A stretch of DNA of 64,000 nt. It comes from an uncultured Bacteroidota bacterium (lineage in GTDB: Bacteria > Bacteroidota > Bacteroidia > Flavobacteriales > Flavobacteriaceae). The first letter of the stretch is position 1, and each line of letters begins with the position of its first letter. The notes beneath the pieces are model-generated. The model worked only from the letters and a program-made list of their open reading frames with translations, did no database searches and was not told the DNA's origin. The stretch is from assembly GCA_902598305.1 (NCBI GenBank), contig CACKBL010000003.1:62001-126000 (forward strand), in the 5' to 3' direction. Made by a program: the position numbers and the translations under genes. Below, piece after piece: positions 53,350-63,352 of this stretch.

Positions 53350-53812
53350 TATTTACACAGACGGCTCTTCACTGGGGAATCCTGGTCCTGGAGGTTACGG
53401 GATAATTTTAGAATGGAAAAATAAAAATTACATTAAAGAATACTCAAAAGGATTTAAATATACTACTAACAACAGAATGGAACTACTTGCAGTAGTAGTA
53501 GCACTTGAAAAAATAAAGATACAAAGAGGGAATGTTAAAGTTTTCACTGATTCAAAATATATTGTTGATTCGGTTGAACTTAAAAGAATATTTAAATGGA
53601 AAAATAATAATTTTAAAAATATTAAAAATCCAGATTTATGGATTCGTTTTTTAAAAATGAATGAAAAGCATAATGTCAAATTTAATTGGATTAAAGGGCA
53701 TAATAATCATCCACAAAATGAGAGGTGTGACGAGCTGGCGGTAAAAGCAGCAAAAAATAATTCTACTGAACATGACTTATATTATGAAAAACTCAATAAA
53801 AATGTAAATTAA
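53333..53812 (+). CDS. rnhA: Ribonuclease HI
   Basis: A 159-residue RNase HI that removes RNA from RNA-DNA hybrids. The catalytic acids are in NIYTDGSSLGNPG (Asp10), NNRMELLAVV (Glu), VFTDSKYIVDS (Asp) and NERCDELA (Asp). No hybrid-binding extension is present. Its start lies inside the end of purN (17-base overlap), and a 34-base gap follows. Confidence 0.95.
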   Translation: MEASINIYTDGSSLGNPGPGGYGIILEWKNKNYIKEYSKGFKYTTNNRMELLAVVVALEKIKIQRGNVKVFTDSKYIVDSVELKRIFKWKNNNFKNIKNPDLWIRFLKMNEKHNVKFNWIKGHNNHPQNERCDELAVKAAKNNSTEHDLYYEKLNKNVN

Positions 53813-53846
53813 AATAAAAACTGTTTAAAAAATAATAATTCTATTC

Positions 53847-54776
53847 ATGAACAAAAAAATTTTAGTAATTGGCACTTTAGCTTTTGATTCAATTCATACA
53901 CCTTCTTTAAATTCTGGAGTAATTTTGGGTGGAGCTGCTACATATATTTCTTTTGCAATTTCTAAAATTTCAAATAATTTTGGTATTGTATCAGTCGTTG
54001 GAGACGATTTTCCCTTAGAATATTTGAATAGAATAAAATCAACTGGTGCTGACATTTCAGGGGTTGAGATTATTAAAAATAAAAAAAGTTTTTTTTGGAG
54101 TGGAAGGTATCATGTGGACATAAATAAAAGAACAACATTAGACACTAAACTTGGAGTTTTGGAAAACTTTAATCCTATTATTCCAAAAAAATTTAAAGAC
54201 AGTAATATTGTTGTTCTAGGAAATTTACATCCTTCTGTCCAAAATAAAAGCATCAACCAACTATCGGGTAAAAATCAATTTTTGATATTGGATACTATGA
54301 ATTTTTGGATGGACAATAATTTAGAAGATTTAAATCAAGTTATTTCAAAAGTAAATTTAATATCTATAAATGATGAGGAAGCTTACCTTTTAACTAAAGA
54401 AAGATCTTTAGAAAATTGTGCTCACAAAATTATTAAAAAAGGGCCTCAATATGTGATTATTAAGAAGGGAGAATTGGGTGCAGAATTATATAGTAAAGAC
54501 GAAAAATTTTCTTTACCCTCGTTTAGAGTTGAACCAATTGACCCAACCGGTGCTGGTGATACTTTTGCAGGAGGTTTGGCAGCCTGCTTGTCTGAAATTA
54601 GGAAGGTGGATTTTAACAGTCTAAAAAAAGGACTTATTTTGGGAACAATTTTAGCCTCTTTCACGGTTGAGGGTTTGGGGACCAGTTCTATAGAAAAAAT
54701 TGTCAAAAAAAACATTATAGAGAGATTGGAAATATTTATAAATAAAAATAAAATTGACCTAACTTTGTCGATATGA
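53847..54776 (+). CDS. PfkB-family carbohydrate kinase
   Basis: A 309-residue ribokinase-fold kinase. The C-terminal signature DPTGAGDTFAGGLAACL (catalytic Asp in GAGD) is at about residues 232-248, and GGAATYISFAISKI near the N-terminus is typical. Its fixed position just ahead of the amidotransferase in Flavobacteria hints at a link to nucleotide or sugar phosphate metabolism, for example ribose or a nucleoside as substrate. This is inference. It overlaps the next gene by 4 bases. Confidence 0.88.
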   Translation: MNKKILVIGTLAFDSIHTPSLNSGVILGGAATYISFAISKISNNFGIVSVVGDDFPLEYLNRIKSTGADISGVEIIKNKKSFFWSGRYHVDINKRTTLDTKLGVLENFNPIIPKKFKDSNIVVLGNLHPSVQNKSINQLSGKNQFLILDTMNFWMDNNLEDLNQVISKVNLISINDEEAYLLTKERSLENCAHKIIKKGPQYVIIKKGELGAELYSKDEKFSLPSFRVEPIDPTGAGDTFAGGLAACLSEIRKVDFNSLKKGLILGTILASFTVEGLGTSSIEKIVKKNIIERLEIFINKNKIDLTLSI

Positions 54777-56665
54777 GTGATTTTATTAAGCACGAATGTG
54801 GAATAGCACTTTTAAAACTTAAAAAACCTCTTGAATATTTTCAAGAAAAGTACGGTTCAGCACTTTTCGGGATAAATAAAATGTATCTGATGATGGAAAA
54901 ACAGCACAATCGAGGACAAGATGGTGCGGGTTTTGCCAGTATAAAGTTTGATATGAATCCAGGAGAAAGATTTATGAGTAGAATTAGGTCAAGTGAACAA
55001 CAGCCTATTTATGATATTTTTCAAAAAATCAATACTACCATATCAAATGAAATAAATAAAAATCCTAGTCTCTCAAAAAATTTAAAATTATTAAAAAAAA
55101 GAGTTCCCTTTCTTGGGGAGTTAATGTTGGGACATGTCAGATATGGAACGTTTGGTAAAAATAGTATTGAGAGTGTCCATCCGTTTCTTCGACAAAACAA
55201 CTGGATGCACAGAAATTTAATCGTAGCTGGTAATTTTAATATGACCAATGTAGGAAAATTGTTTTCAAATTTAGTTCAACTTGGACAGCACCCCAAAGAA
55301 AATTCTGACACAATAACTGTGATGGAAAATATTGGTCACTTTTTGGATGACGCAGTTGCTAAAATTTATAAAAATTTAAAAAAAGAGGGGTTTAGTAAAT
55401 TTGATTCGTCACCTTTAATAGCAGAAAGACTAGATATTTCTAAAATTCTCAAAAAAGCATCTAAAGACTGGGACGGTGGATTCACTATTGCTGGAATGAT
55501 TGGTCATGGCGATGCTTTTGTTCTTCGAGACCCTTGTGGGATCAGACCAGCTTTTTATTTTGATAACGATGAATTTACTGTAGTTGCTTCTGAAAGACCA
55601 GTAATTCAAACGGTTTTTGATGTCAAATTCAACTCAATAAAAGAAATACCTCCGGGGAATGCAATGATTTTAAAAAAATCTAATAATATAGACATAGTTA
55701 AAATTTTTAGAGAAACTGAAAAAAAGCAATGTTCTTTTGAAAGAATTTATTTTTCTAGAGGTAGTGATTCTGATATTTATAAAGAGAGGAAAAAATTAGG
55801 ATATCTTCTGTTTGGTCAGATTATGGAATCTATAAAGGATGATTTAAAAAACACAGTGTTTTCATATATTCCTAATACTGCTGAAACCTCTTTTTATGGA
55901 CTTATAAGTTCGGTCCAAGATTACGTAAGAAATAAGGTTAGTGGTAAGCTAAACGAATCAAATTTTGATTTAATTGAGATTCAAAAAATTTTAGAGTTGA
56001 GACCTCGAATTGAAAAAATTGCAATTAAAGATGTAAAATTAAGAACTTTTATAACTGAAGATAATTCAAGAAATGAGTTGGTAAATCATGTTTATGATGT
56101 TACTTATGGCATAGTAAAGCCCTCTGATAATTTAGTAATCTTAGATGACAGTATCGTAAGGGGAACAACTCTTAGAGAAAGCATTTTGACAATGTTAAAT
56201 AGATTAAACCCCAAAAAGATAATAATCGTATCTAGTGCACCACAAATTAGATACCCTGACTGTTACGGCATAGATATGGCCAAACTTGAAGATTTTATTG
56301 CGTTCCAAGCTGCTATTAAACTTCATGAAGAAAATGGAACATCAGGTATGGTCAAGGAGGTTTACGATTTATGTGTCAACTCTTTTAAAAATAAAAAAGC
56401 AGAAGTTGAAAATCACGTAAAAGACATATACAAAAATTTCTCAGACAATGAAATATCAAATAAAATGTCCGATATGTTAACTAGTAAATTAAATAATATT
56501 CCTTTAAAAATAATTTTTCAAAAAATCGATGGACTGCATAAGGCGTGTCCTAATCACAAAGGTGATTGGTATTTTACAGGTAATTACCCAACACCTGGAG
56601 GAAACAGAGTTGTAAATCAGTCTTTTATAAACTATTTTGAAGGAAAATCTTCAAGAGCGTACTAA
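54773..56665 (+). CDS. PurF-like amidophosphoribosyltransferase (long form)
   Basis: A 630-residue class II glutamine amidotransferase joined to a phosphoribosyltransferase domain. The nucleophile would be Cys9 (HECGIALLKL), after an eight-residue stretch presumably removed. QHNRGQDGAGFAS and LGHVRYGTFGKNS are glutaminase-domain motifs. The PRPP site is NLVILDDSIVRGTTLRES (about 453-470). This Bacteroidota form is longer than PurF of other bacteria (about 500), so it may be either the purine enzyme or a paralogue. The segment after residue 500 is rich in charged residues. Confidence 0.88.
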   Translation: MSDFIKHECGIALLKLKKPLEYFQEKYGSALFGINKMYLMMEKQHNRGQDGAGFASIKFDMNPGERFMSRIRSSEQQPIYDIFQKINTTISNEINKNPSLSKNLKLLKKRVPFLGELMLGHVRYGTFGKNSIESVHPFLRQNNWMHRNLIVAGNFNMTNVGKLFSNLVQLGQHPKENSDTITVMENIGHFLDDAVAKIYKNLKKEGFSKFDSSPLIAERLDISKILKKASKDWDGGFTIAGMIGHGDAFVLRDPCGIRPAFYFDNDEFTVVASERPVIQTVFDVKFNSIKEIPPGNAMILKKSNNIDIVKIFRETEKKQCSFERIYFSRGSDSDIYKERKKLGYLLFGQIMESIKDDLKNTVFSYIPNTAETSFYGLISSVQDYVRNKVSGKLNESNFDLIEIQKILELRPRIEKIAIKDVKLRTFITEDNSRNELVNHVYDVTYGIVKPSDNLVILDDSIVRGTTLRESILTMLNRLNPKKIIIVSSAPQIRYPDCYGIDMAKLEDFIAFQAAIKLHEENGTSGMVKEVYDLCVNSFKNKKAEVENHVKDIYKNFSDNEISNKMSDMLTSKLNNIPLKIIFQKIDGLHKACPNHKGDWYFTGNYPTPGGNRVVNQSFINYFEGKSSRAY

Positions 56666-56772
56666 TTCAAATTTTTCAAAAATAAACCTAAAATAGTTTC
56701 TAATTATCAACATAAATAATAAATTTAAGATACCAGAACATAATTAGGTTAAGTTCATGGTGAAATTTGGGC

Positions 56773-56798
56773 AAAAGGAGGAATTTGTTCCTCCTTTT
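56773..56798. terminator. Bidirectional intrinsic terminator between purF-like gene and sod
   Basis: An 11-base perfect stem, AAAAGGAGGAA (56773-56783) and TTCCTCCTTTT (56788-56798), closes a TTTG loop and is flanked by A- and T-runs. It can serve both convergent genes. It is the only clear hairpin terminator I found in the window. Confidence 0.8.
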
Positions 56799-56808
56799 TA
56801 CTTTCAAG

Positions 56809-57420
56809 TTAACCAGTCGCTTCCTTATAGAACTTATCAACTGACTCCCAATCTATAATGTTAAAAAATGCTGATATGTATTCTGGCCTTCTATTTTGGT
56901 ATTTTAAATAGTAGGCATGTTCCCAAACATCAATACCTAAAATTGGAGTCCCTTCACAGCCAATATTTGGCATCAGGGGGTTGTCTTGATTTGCTGAAGA
57001 GCATACCTCCAAAACACCATCATTTTTAACACATAGCCATGCCCAACCTGAACCAAACCTTGAAGCGGCAGCTTTAGAAAATAATTCTTTAAATGAATCA
57101 AAAGAACCGAAACACTTGTTAATTTCACTTGAAAGGTCTCCAATAGGTGAACCTCCTTTATTAGGTCCAATTATTGACCAAAAAAGTGAGTGGTTATAAA
57201 AACCACCACCATTATTTCTTAGAGCAACATTATTCATATCCATTGACTTTAATAAATCAATTATATCCATTTTCTCAAAATTTGTCCCTTCAATTGCATT
57301 ATTTAAATTATTTGTATAACCTGCATGATGTTTTGAATGATGAATTTCCATTGTTTTAGCATCAACAAAAGGTTCTAGATCACTATATCCATAATTTAAA
57401 TCTGGTAGTTTAAAAGCCAT
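56809..57420 (-). CDS. Superoxide dismutase, Fe/Mn family
   Basis: A 203-residue enzyme. Metal ligands are the His in [14 protein letters not shown], His in [10 protein letters not shown], and Asp and His in [14 protein letters not shown]. It destroys superoxide in the cytoplasm. Whether iron or manganese is used is not decided by sequence. It lies between the hairpin terminator and the divergent AddA-like gene (58-base gap). Confidence 0.95.
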   Translation of the reverse strand: MAFKLPDLNYGYSDLEPFVDAKTMEIHHSKHHAGYTNNLNNAIEGTNFEKMDIIDLLKSMDMNNVALRNNGGGFYNHSLFWSIIGPNKGGSPIGDLSSEINKCFGSFDSFKELFSKAAASRFGSGWAWLCVKNDGVLEVCSSANQDNPLMPNIGCEGTPILGIDVWEHAYYLKYQNRRPEYISAFFNIIDWESVDKFYKEATG

Positions 57421-57478
57421 ATTTTTTTTATTTATAATTTATATTGTAAAGCTAAAGATTAATTACATTTATTTAGTA

Positions 57479-60400
57479 ATGTCAACAGTAAATAATTTAA
57501 ATGCATTTCTAATATTAAACGCTTCGGCTGGTTCAGGAAAAACTTTTTCAATTGTTCAGAACTATCTAGTTCATCTTTTTAAGGATAAATCTGATGAAGC
57601 TTTCAATAAAATGTTAGGAATAACCTTTACAAATGCTGCTGTTTTGGAGATGAAATCAAGAATTTTAGAACAGCTTTACAAATTTTCTAATAATAAGTTT
57701 GATAATATGGCCCAAAACATAATCAAAGAAGTTGATTTTGATAAAGATGAGTTGGCCAAAAAATCAGAAGTCATTCTGAATAAAATTTTAAATAACTACG
57801 GAACGTTTGATATAATTACAATCGACAGTTTATTTCACAGAATAATTAGAGGTTTTGCAAAAGAGCTCGAGTTGAGTTATAGCTTTGATGTTGAAATTGA
57901 ACCTGAAATTGTTTTAAATGAGTCTGCAGAGTACTTTATAAAAAAAGTAGGAGAAGACAAACAAATTTCAAATCTATTAGAAAGATTCACCTATCAAAAG
58001 ATAAATAATGAAGAAAATGACTGGAGATTGAAAGAAGACCTAGTGGACGTTGGTAGGCTAATATTAAATGAAAATGACCAACTTTATGCTACTCAACTAA
58101 GAAAAATTAATCTTAAAAAAAGAGATTCACATGAAAAGTATTTAAAACATGAATTAAATCTTTTAAAGAATAAAAACAAAGAAATTTCAACTAAGCTATT
58201 GGAAAAATTAGGATTAGAAGGGCTTAATGCAGATCTATTTACCTATAAATATGTCTATAAAGAATTAAAGGGTCTTTTAAATAAAGATAAAGAAATATTC
58301 GAAAAATTTTTAAGGTTAAATGATAAACTAAATGAGAAGAAACCTTTGCTTAAAGCTAGTGTAACAGACGATTTAGTCAATAAATTCAATCAAATTATAC
58401 CATATCTTAAATCAGATTTAACCAAGATTACAAATAACCTAATCTCGATTGACATAATTGAAAATATTCTTAGGGATTGGGTTCCTCTTACTCTTTTGTC
58501 AAATGTATCTTCAGTAATTGATAAAATTCAGTCAGAAAAAAATAAAATACTCATATCAACTTTTAGTAATAGAATACTAAAACAACTTTCAATTAATCCT
58601 TACCACAACATTATTTTTGAAAAATTAGGAAATAAATATCATAATTTCTTCATTGACGAATTTCAAGATACATCGGAGTCTCAGTGGATAATTTTAAAAT
58701 CTTTAATCCAAGATTGTTTGCAAAACTTCGGTGAAAATAAAAATTATGGAACCTTAACTTTGGTGGGAGATTCCAAACAATCCATTTATAGATGGAGGGG
58801 TGCTAAACCTGAACAATTTATTGAGATACAAAAATCTAAAGATTTACTTTTTTTAAAACCAAAAATTGAAGACTTAAAAACTAATTACCGAAGTCAAAAG
58901 GAAATTGTTGAGTTTAATAATTTTTTCTATTTAAAATTAATCGATCAGTTAGAACACGAGCAAACAAAAAAAGTCTACAACAAAAGCTTAGTTCAAAATG
59001 CAAAAAATAAACAGGGAGGTTATGTACAAATAGATTTTTTAAATAATAATGAAGACATAGATTCAGTCTACCTAAACAAAATCATTGAAAAAATTAAAAT
59101 TAGTTTGAAATCAGGATTTGATTATAAAGATATAGCTATTCTGGTAAGATATAATCGCGAGGCCAGAGAAATCAGTATTAAATTCCAAGAAGAATCTATT
59201 CCACATTTTGTTTCGGATGCTTTATTATTTGCGGATTCTAACCAAGTCCAATTTTTAATTAACCTAATAGAATTATTTTTAAATCCTAATGTTTTATCGC
59301 TAAAAATTCAACATCTAAAACTTTTGTATCATTATCTAAATAAAGATGAAGAGGTTCATTACTTTTTAAGTAAAAATTTGAATAAATCTTTTAATCAAAT
59401 TTTCAAGGAAAATAATTTGAATTTTAATTTCGACGACTTTAATAAATATTCTTTATTTTATTGTATAGAAAAAGCATGTTTTGACTTTCCGTGGATAGAT
59501 TTAAAAAATACTTTTGTAAATAGTTTTTTGGATAAAATTCTACATTTAGAAAACTCGGAACAAATTTCAAATCCACTTGATTTTTTAAAAATTTGGCAAG
59601 CGAATATTTCAAAATGGTCTGTTGCTTTGAATGATGAAGTAAATGGAGTAAAAATTAGTACTGTTCACAAAGCAAAAGGGTTGGAATTTCCGGTAGTTAT
59701 CGTTCCTTTCTCAGATAAACAAATATATAATCGACAAGCAAAAAAAGTTTGGTTTAATAGCTCTGAATTTTTGGAAACTGATGTCGGATATGCAAGGATA
59801 AAATTTACAAAAAAAACATCCCAATTTGGAAATTATTGGAAGGGTATCCATCAAAAAATAAAGGCTGATGAGGAAACCGATGCCTGGAATTTTTTTTATG
59901 TAGCAACAACCAGAGCAGTCAATCAACTATTTATTATATCTAGCAATAAAAATCAAAATTCATATTCGTTTTCCAGGGTCATAAAAAACATATTGCAATC
60001 AAAAAAATCAAATGAAGAGGGAATGTTTGAATGGGGTAAAATTAAAAATAAAAAAAGTTTAAAAAGGAGTAAAGCTAAAATTGTAACTGAGGAAATAACA
60101 TATGATGTAGAGAAGAGCAATTTTGAAGAAAAACTTTTTTATCCCAACACTTCAAACAAAAATTCTAAAAAAGGGTCTAGAAGGAAAGGAGATTTGATTC
60201 ATGAATTGTTATCTCATATTTACTCTTTGGAAGATATTCAAATTGTTTTGGACAAGTATTATTTAAAAGGGAAAATTGATAAAGTTGAAAAAGAATATTT
60301 TATAAAAATTTTCAAAAGAATTCACCTCCATCCCATGATTAAAAAATATTTTTCAAAAAATTATTTGTCAATCAACGAGAAAAGTATACTTCTGCCAGAT

Positions 60401-60622
60401 AAAAAAATTCTAAGGCCAGATCGCATTTCTTATGACGATAAAACATGCGTTGTAATCGATTATAAAACAGGATCAAAAAAGGAAAAAGATAATCTGCAAG
60501 TGATTGAATATATGAAATATATGGGGGAAATTTTAAATAGGGAAACTTTGGGTTTTATTATTTATATAGGAGATAATAATCTGTCAGTTAAACAAATTGA
60601 TTTTCAAACTAATAAAAATTAA
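57479..60622 (+). CDS. AddA/RecB-like helicase-nuclease (UvrD superfamily)
   Basis: A 1047-residue protein. The superfamily 1 motifs are in order: Walker A NASAGSGKT (about 14-22), motif II FIDEFQDTSES (about 392), motif III GDSKQSIYRWRGA (about 430), TNYRSQ, TVHKAKGLEFPVVIVPF (about 728) and VATTRAVNQL (about 809). The C-terminal nuclease domain has GDLIHELL and CVVIDYKTG (about 990). It should process double-strand DNA ends for recombination. The AddB-like gene follows 12 bases later. Confidence 0.9.
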   Translation: MSTVNNLNAFLILNASAGSGKTFSIVQNYLVHLFKDKSDEAFNKMLGITFTNAAVLEMKSRILEQLYKFSNNKFDNMAQNIIKEVDFDKDELAKKSEVILNKILNNYGTFDIITIDSLFHRIIRGFAKELELSYSFDVEIEPEIVLNESAEYFIKKVGEDKQISNLLERFTYQKINNEENDWRLKEDLVDVGRLILNENDQLYATQLRKINLKKRDSHEKYLKHELNLLKNKNKEISTKLLEKLGLEGLNADLFTYKYVYKELKGLLNKDKEIFEKFLRLNDKLNEKKPLLKASVTDDLVNKFNQIIPYLKSDLTKITNNLISIDIIENILRDWVPLTLLSNVSSVIDKIQSEKNKILISTFSNRILKQLSINPYHNIIFEKLGNKYHNFFIDEFQDTSESQWIILKSLIQDCLQNFGENKNYGTLTLVGDSKQSIYRWRGAKPEQFIEIQKSKDLLFLKPKIEDLKTNYRSQKEIVEFNNFFYLKLIDQLEHEQTKKVYNKSLVQNAKNKQGGYVQIDFLNNNEDIDSVYLNKIIEKIKISLKSGFDYKDIAILVRYNREAREISIKFQEESIPHFVSDALLFADSNQVQFLINLIELFLNPNVLSLKIQHLKLLYHYLNKDEEVHYFLSKNLNKSFNQIFKENNLNFNFDDFNKYSLFYCIEKACFDFPWIDLKNTFVNSFLDKILHLENSEQISNPLDFLKIWQANISKWSVALNDEVNGVKISTVHKAKGLEFPVVIVPFSDKQIYNRQAKKVWFNSSEFLETDVGYARIKFTKKTSQFGNYWKGIHQKIKADEETDAWNFFYVATTRAVNQLFIISSNKNQNSYSFSRVIKNILQSKKSNEEGMFEWGKIKNKKSLKRSKAKIVTEEITYDVEKSNFEEKLFYPNTSNKNSKKGSRRKGDLIHELLSHIYSLEDIQIVLDKYYLKGKIDKVEKEYFIKIFKRIHLHPMIKKYFSKNYLSINEKSILLPDKKILRPDRISYDDKTCVVIDYKTGSKKEKDNLQVIEYMKYMGEILNRETLGFIIYIGDNNLSVKQIDFQTNKN

Positions 60623-60634
60623 AAATTAAACATT

Positions 60635-63325
60635 TTGAAAACATTTTTAAATGAATGTATTGCAAGAATTTTAAAAGAGAATAAAGACTTAAGTAAAATA
60701 ACTGTAATACTTCCTACTCAAAGATTATGTTCGATTTTTGTTAGCTTGTTAAGTAAAGAAATAAATTCCCCGCAATTTTCTCCAAATATCTATTCTATAA
60801 GGGACTTTGTTTCTAATTTGTCTGATTTAAGCAAGGCTTCCAAAACGGAAGAATACTTAAACCTCTACAAAGTTTATAAGGAGGTTTTTAAAAATAATGC
60901 TACTGAAGATTTTGAAAATTTTATAAAATGGGCACCTACATTAATTTCCGATTTTAACAAAATAGACTCCAACATGATTGATTCTAAGTTGATTTTTAAG
61001 GATCTCTATGAGTATCAAAAAATGGAGAACCTTTTTGAAAATAATTCAGATGGAAATGATTTAGGCTTTTGGAATTTAATTGACAAGCTTCATCAAGAAT
61101 TTTCTAAAATTTTGCTTGCTAAAAGAATAGGTACTAGCGGAATTTTATATCGTGAGGCAGTAAAAAAATTTAAAAACTATATTAAAAATAAAAATCAATT
61201 TTATTATATGATTGGTTTTAATGCTCTTAATAATTCAGAAAAACTGATTTTTCAAACATTATTAGATACTAAACAAGGTTCTGTTTTGTGGGATCTTGAC
61301 AAATATTTTTTTGATAAAGACTCACATTCGTCTGCCAAGTTCATAAAAGAATATCAAAGGGAATGGAATTATTATAAAAAAACCCCTTTCATTTTTAATG
61401 CTAACAATTACACTCAAAACAAGAGAATTATTTCCATATCAACTAATACAGATTATGAACAAGCTTTAAAAGTTTCTGAAATAACGAGGAACCTAAGTGA
61501 TAATACCGTAATTGTTTTAGGTGAAGAAGGAATTTTATTTCCACTTTTATCCAACTTAAAGATTGCGGATAAAAAGTGGAATGTTACAATGGGATACAAA
61601 TTAACACAGTTACCAATTGTAAGGTTTTTTTTAGCATATTTTAATTTACATTCAAGCTCCCCAAACAATAATTTGAAAACTATCCCTTTGTCTCAAATAA
61701 TTGGTAGTCCATTCTCTAAAAATCTAATTTTTAAAAATGAGATTGATAAAATAGAAAATTTAAATAGAATTTTATTTTCCAACTTCGATGAAATTAGTTT
61801 TGAAAAAATTAAGAGTTTGTGTAACACGGAAATATTACTTAAAGTTTTACATCCAAAAGAAGACGCTTTTATATGTATTGAAGACTCAATTTCGATTTTA
61901 AATTTTATAAGAAAAAATAAAAATTTAGATGAATTCAATATTTCAGTATCAGAGATTTTGTTAGACACATTTGAAGAAATGAAGATTAAATCTGAAAGCA
62001 ATAACTTCAAAATTCCAAAAGATGCACTGTATTATATAATGAATGAGTTACTTAAAACTAAGAAACTTGACTTTAAAGGAGATAAAATGAATGGTATTCA
62101 AATTATGGGGATTTTACAGACTAGAGCACTTGACTTTGAAAATGTAATAGTCACTCATGTAAATGAGGGTACTTTTCCACAGAGTAAACGTGATGAGAGT
62201 TTTTTGCCATTTAATTTAAGAAAAGCTTATGGAATTCCAACTTTTCTAGAGAAAGATTCGGTAAACTCCTATCATTTTTTTAGAATTCTTCAGAGAGCTA
62301 AAAATATTTTTCTCCTAAATAATGGATCTGCAGGAGTCGGATTTTTACGTGAAAAAAGCAGATATATAAGACAAATTTCATTCTCAAAAATTCCATCTCA
62401 TAATTTTCAAGAAGTAATTATAAGTCAAAATATTAAAAAATCAGTTATCAAAGAACCAAGTATTAATAAAACAAGTGAAATAATTAAAAAATTAAAATAT
62501 ATTTCAAAAAATGGATTTTCAGCTACTTCACTTCGAAAATACCTAAGCAATCCAATTGATTTCTATAGTAGGTATATTCTAGAAATTCCCGATTATATTC
62601 CCCAAACAAATACTTTAAATGATATGGAAAGAGGAATAATTATTCATAAGACTTTAGAAGAACTCTATACCCCATATCTAAAAAAGCAAATGAAAATTCC
62701 ATATTATGATAAAATTTTAAAAAAAATTAAATTCACCCTACATTATTATTTTAAAAAGTATTATGGCAATAAATATGACTTAACTGGCGAGAATTTTTTG
62801 ATTATTTCTGCATATGAGAGAGCTATTAGACTATTTATAAACAAAGAAAAAAAACTAGTTATAGATAATAATCGAATTTTCATCTTAGATATTGAAAAGG
62901 ACTTTAAAGTAAATCTAAATTCAAAAAATGAGGTGTTTTTAAAGGGGAAAATCGATAGGTTAGATAAATTTAATGATGTATATAGGGTAATAGATTATAA
63001 AACCGGATATATGAACCCTGATTACTTAAAATACACAAGCGATTTTCAGCGTTTTAAAGGAGATTATAAATTACATAATCAATTTCAACTCTTAATATAT
63101 TTGTTAGCGTTAAAAATTGATGGGGAAAAAGTTGAAAACTTTCAAGCCGGAGTAATTTCATTACATTCACCTTTAACAACGATCATCCCATTAAAGAATA
63201 AATCAGCCCCAAAAAATAAAGGAGATAATTCGTTAGACCCATATATATTGGATGAATTTCATGAATTTTTAAAGTCAGTTATTTTAGAAATATTTGACAA
63301 AAAAAAGTCTTTTGTATCTTTGTAA
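60635..63325 (+). CDS. AddB-like PD-(D/E)XK nuclease
   Basis: An 896-residue partner of the preceding helicase-nuclease. The N-terminus is an inactive helicase-like domain (TVILPTQRLCSIF, no P-loop). The PD-(D/E)XK nuclease domain covers the last 270 residues with SATSLRKYLSNPIDFYSRY (about 629-647) and YRVIDYKTGY (about 783). The start is TTG at 60635. The usual Fe-S cysteine of AddB (RCPF) is replaced by Asn-Pro in SNPIDF, so a cluster is unlikely. The role is end resection with the AddA-like protein. Confidence 0.88.
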   Translation: MKTFLNECIARILKENKDLSKITVILPTQRLCSIFVSLLSKEINSPQFSPNIYSIRDFVSNLSDLSKASKTEEYLNLYKVYKEVFKNNATEDFENFIKWAPTLISDFNKIDSNMIDSKLIFKDLYEYQKMENLFENNSDGNDLGFWNLIDKLHQEFSKILLAKRIGTSGILYREAVKKFKNYIKNKNQFYYMIGFNALNNSEKLIFQTLLDTKQGSVLWDLDKYFFDKDSHSSAKFIKEYQREWNYYKKTPFIFNANNYTQNKRIISISTNTDYEQALKVSEITRNLSDNTVIVLGEEGILFPLLSNLKIADKKWNVTMGYKLTQLPIVRFFLAYFNLHSSSPNNNLKTIPLSQIIGSPFSKNLIFKNEIDKIENLNRILFSNFDEISFEKIKSLCNTEILLKVLHPKEDAFICIEDSISILNFIRKNKNLDEFNISVSEILLDTFEEMKIKSESNNFKIPKDALYYIMNELLKTKKLDFKGDKMNGIQIMGILQTRALDFENVIVTHVNEGTFPQSKRDESFLPFNLRKAYGIPTFLEKDSVNSYHFFRILQRAKNIFLLNNGSAGVGFLREKSRYIRQISFSKIPSHNFQEVIISQNIKKSVIKEPSINKTSEIIKKLKYISKNGFSATSLRKYLSNPIDFYSRYILEIPDYIPQTNTLNDMERGIIIHKTLEELYTPYLKKQMKIPYYDKILKKIKFTLHYYFKKYYGNKYDLTGENFLIISAYERAIRLFINKEKKLVIDNNRIFILDIEKDFKVNLNSKNEVFLKGKIDRLDKFNDVYRVIDYKTGYMNPDYLKYTSDFQRFKGDYKLHNQFQLLIYLLALKIDGEKVENFQAGVISLHSPLTTIIPLKNKSAPKNKGDNSLDPYILDEFHEFLKSVILEIFDKKKSFVSL
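63293..63322 (+). promoter_or_regulatory. Bacteroidota-type promoter of the terminal membrane protein gene
   Basis: TTTG (63293-63296), an 18-base spacer and TATCTTTG (63315-63322) match both boxes exactly. The -33 box lies inside the end of the AddB-like gene. The downstream ATG is at 63353, about 30 bases from the -7 box. Confidence 0.7.
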
Positions 63326-63352
63326 ATACTTAAAATCAATTAACATAAATAA

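Noticed and set aside
57479-63325. Helicase-nuclease pair next to an unknown membrane protein as a possible defence island
   Set aside because: The pair matches the housekeeping AddAB-like recombination enzymes at the usual place in Flavobacteria, and no other defence gene, integrase or tRNA target lies nearby.
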